DNA from: PLanc-01 sp035342095 | GTDB taxonomy: Bacteria > Planctomycetota > Phycisphaerae > Sedimentisphaerales > Anaerobacaceae | Assembly (NCBI GenBank): GCA_035342095.1 | Contig: DAOQWL010000013.1 | Location: 1-64,000, forward strand | Reading direction: 5' to 3' | DNA length: 64,000 nucleotides | Shown here: positions 62,116 to 64,000 of the stretch, piece after piece | Position numbering within the stretch: the stretch's first letter is position 1 | How the letters are laid out: each line of letters starts with the position of its first letter | The notes under the pieces: model-generated | Told to the model about the DNA's origin: nothing | What the model saw: only the letters and a program-made list of their open reading frames with translations | Databases searched by the model: none | Position numbers and translations under genes: made by a program

Positions 62116-63270
62116 ATGGCATTCACCGGAAAAGCGACGTACACCGCCGGAACCGCCCTGCCGGAACTGGCGGAAGATGTAGCGGATGTGGTGGGACTGA
62201 TCTCGCCGCAGGAGACGCCTCTGCTGGACGCGCTGGGCGATCCGCTGCGCGAGGCAACCAGCATCCACCACGAGTGGCTTGAGGACGAGTTGCTGCCCAA
62301 CAAGGACGCGATCAACGACTCCACGTGGTCGAACCCGGCGGCTGACACGACGTTCAACGTGGACAACGGAAGCCGGTTCCGCATCGGCGACCAGGTCCAG
62401 GTCGAGGGCAGCGAGGAACTCATGTTCGTCACGGCGGTATCGGGCGACACACTCACCGTGGTTCGCGGCTACGCGGGCACGACCGCTGAGAGCCTCGCGG
62501 ACAATGCGGTCCTCAACATTCTGGGCAACGCGGCCCTGGAGGGCGACGACCGGCCGAACGCGCGGTTCACCACCCGCGTCCGCTGCGGCAACTACACGCA
62601 GATCTTCACCTCCGCGGTCGAGGTCAGCGGCAGCGACCTGGCCGCCAGTCAGATCGGCCTGGCCGACGAGATGGATTATCAGAAGCAGGAGCGTCTGCGC
62701 GAGATGGTCCGCGACCTGGAGAACACCGTCATCAACGGCGGCCAGCCTGTCGTGGACCCGCAGGGCAGCGGCGCCGTCCGTCGGACGATGAAGGGCATCA
62801 TCCAGCACCTGGGCACGAACATCTTCCATGCCGGCGACAGCGGCTTCCCCTCCGGCGCCGATCTCGACGAGACCAAGATCAACTACGTCCTGCGGAAGAT
62901 CTGGGAGAACAGCAGCGGCAACGTGGACCTCATCGTCGTCGGCGGCTTCCAGAAGCGCAAGATCAACGCCTTCTGCTCCGACAGTCGCAGCTACGGCGCC
63001 AACGACACGAAGTTCACGGACATGGTCGGCATCTACGAGAGCGACTTCGGCGTCTGTCGGATCGTGACGACGCGGTACGTCCCGCAGGATGCGGTGTTGT
63101 TCCTGGATTCGTCGCGGATCAGCGTGCTGCCGCTGTCGGGCCGGAGTTTCCACTTCAAGCCGCTGGCCAGTTCCGGCGACTACGAGTGCGGCGAGCTGAT
63201 CGGCGAGTACACGCTCGAACTGAAGAACGAAGCGGCCCATGGGCTGATTCGCGATCTGACGACAAGCTGA
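62116..63270 (+). CDS. Phage major capsid protein, DUF5309/SU10 type
   Basis: 384 residues from ATG 62116 (AAGGAG upstream). The N-terminal AFTGKATYTAGTALPELAED then VVGLISPQETPLLDALGD is the hallmark of the DUF5309/SU10-type capsid family. The body (YTQIFTSAVEVSGSD, LVVGGFQKRKINAFC) and tail (YVPQDAVLFLDSSRISVLPL) agree with it. It is the structural shell subunit. Confidence 0.92.
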   Translation: MAFTGKATYTAGTALPELAEDVADVVGLISPQETPLLDALGDPLREATSIHHEWLEDELLPNKDAINDSTWSNPAADTTFNVDNGSRFRIGDQVQVEGSEELMFVTAVSGDTLTVVRGYAGTTAESLADNAVLNILGNAALEGDDRPNARFTTRVRCGNYTQIFTSAVEVSGSDLAASQIGLADEMDYQKQERLREMVRDLENTVINGGQPVVDPQGSGAVRRTMKGIIQHLGTNIFHAGDSGFPSGADLDETKINYVLRKIWENSSGNVDLIVVGGFQKRKINAFCSDSRSYGANDTKFTDMVGIYESDFGVCRIVTTRYVPQDAVLFLDSSRISVLPLSGRSFHFKPLASSGDYECGELIGEYTLELKNEAAHGLIRDLTTS

Positions 63271-63449
63271 GACAGCAGCTTGCCCCATGGCGACAGCCTG
63301 CTGTTTGTCATGCTGAACGAAGTGAAGCATCTGGCCTGCGGAGGGCAAGTCACAGTCGGATTCGCTGACTGTGTCCCCCTCCCGGGCCAGATCCTTCGCT
63401 CACGCTCAGGACGACAGAATCGAGTAACGCCGCATAAGGATGAACAAAC

Positions 63450-64000
63450 ATGGCCAGATTCTCAAGCGATGTGGACATTCTGAAGTACGAGCCGGCGCTG
63501 TTCGGAGAGTTGCACCTGCCCTCGCAGGTCCGCGCGAGCGGAGTCGGGGCAACCCTGAGCGGAACGACCCTCACCGCGGCGGGGGCGGACTTCATCACAG
63601 CAGGCGTCGAAGCCGCCGGCGTCGTGTATCTCCGGTCCGCCGACGGCGTCCTCGACGGCGCCTACGAGATCGTTTCGGTCGATTCCGCGACGCAACTGAC
63701 GGTCTCCGTGCTCCGAGCGGATGCCTCCGATCCTGCGATTGCTCCGCCGGCGGGAAGCAACGTCTCCTATCGGATCGGCACGTTCGATCCGCAGGCAACC
63801 GACGCGGCTCTCCAACTGAGCGAGCACTTCGGCATTCAACCGGGGAATCCCGCGAGCGACATCTCCGTCGAGGACGTCACCGGAACGGAGGGTCTGCGCC
63901 GGACCTCCGCCCTTGCGGTGATCGCCCAGGCCTACGCGATGTGGGCGAGAGGGACGCACGACGAATGCCTTCGACACAAGAGCGAACACTACCAGGGCCT
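63450..64000 (+). CDS. Phage head protein, right end cut
   Basis: 183 codons visible from ATG 63450 (AAGGA upstream, MARFSSDVDILKYEPALFG). It continues past the window. It looks soluble and beta-rich (GVVYLRSADGVLDGAYEIV, LTVSVLRAD), and its place after the capsid suggests a head-tail connector or head-completion protein. Not recognised by family. Confidence 0.7.
   Translation, partial: MARFSSDVDILKYEPALFGELHLPSQVRASGVGATLSGTTLTAAGADFITAGVEAAGVVYLRSADGVLDGAYEIVSVDSATQLTVSVLRADASDPAIAPPAGSNVSYRIGTFDPQATDAALQLSEHFGIQPGNPASDISVEDVTGTEGLRRTSALAVIAQAYAMWARGTHDECLRHKSEHYQG

Overview
The window is high-GC bacterial DNA that most resembles the Planctomycetota, probably the Phycisphaerae side. This is inferred from gene content, not from a marker gene. 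The indicators are many exported proteins built from PD40 propeller, dockerin-like, LamG and discoidin-like modules; PEP-CTERM-like tails with a VPxP core; a sigma factor next to a membrane Ser/Thr kinase; a GxxExxY protein; and several families of short palindromic intergenic repeats. I saw no rRNA, tRNA or CRISPR array.

Region 1 (0-23 kb) is mainly chromosomal. It holds a cut-off LamG protein, the overlapping purF-purM pair with a good sigma-70 promoter, a polytopic membrane protein, a HAF-repeat protein with a C-terminal anchor, an alpha/beta hydrolase plus EEP-nuclease pair, a frameshifted zinc-ribbon/TPR gene and an AIF-type FAD reductase. Then come a DUF5678 plus retropepsin pair, an exported six-hairpin glycosidase-like protein, a GxxExxY protein bracketed by perfect 28-bp inverted repeats, an exported FAD oxidoreductase and rpiB. 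The block ends with a sigma factor - unknown - membrane kinase operon.

Region 2 (23.3-41.6 kb) is a tandem array on the + strand. Its genes share one plan: near-identical ribosome-binding leader, signal peptide ending in ADFTFG, PD40 propeller blades, a dockerin-like pair of calcium loops, and an optional C-terminal module (LamG, discoidin/DUF1349, or thioredoxin). The array also contains decayed copies, a gene split by an in-frame TAG, and an exported tail-collar protein. A strong hairpin follows the last member.

Region 3 (42-64 kb) mixes phage genes with host-type genes. On the minus strand are a sigma-like HTH protein, an ABC ATPase, a GNAT protein, a ParB-like protein, a small protein, a ClpP-fold protease, the large terminase, a winged-helix-like replication protein and a G39P-like helicase-loader candidate. 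On the + strand at the right edge are portal, scaffold candidate, SU10-type capsid and a further head gene. Between them sit an outer-membrane barrel, a LuxR-type regulator, two PEP-CTERM-like proteins, a zinc-ribbon membrane protein, a subtilase with a PKD domain, a SagB remnant, DUF4186 and a PfkB kinase.

The observations most worth following are the GxxExxY unit with inverted repeats, whose repeat also encodes the start of two signal peptides; the split ABC-GNAT-ParB operon; a palindromic element inserted in frame in the terminase; and the modular PD40 array with a thioredoxin fusion.
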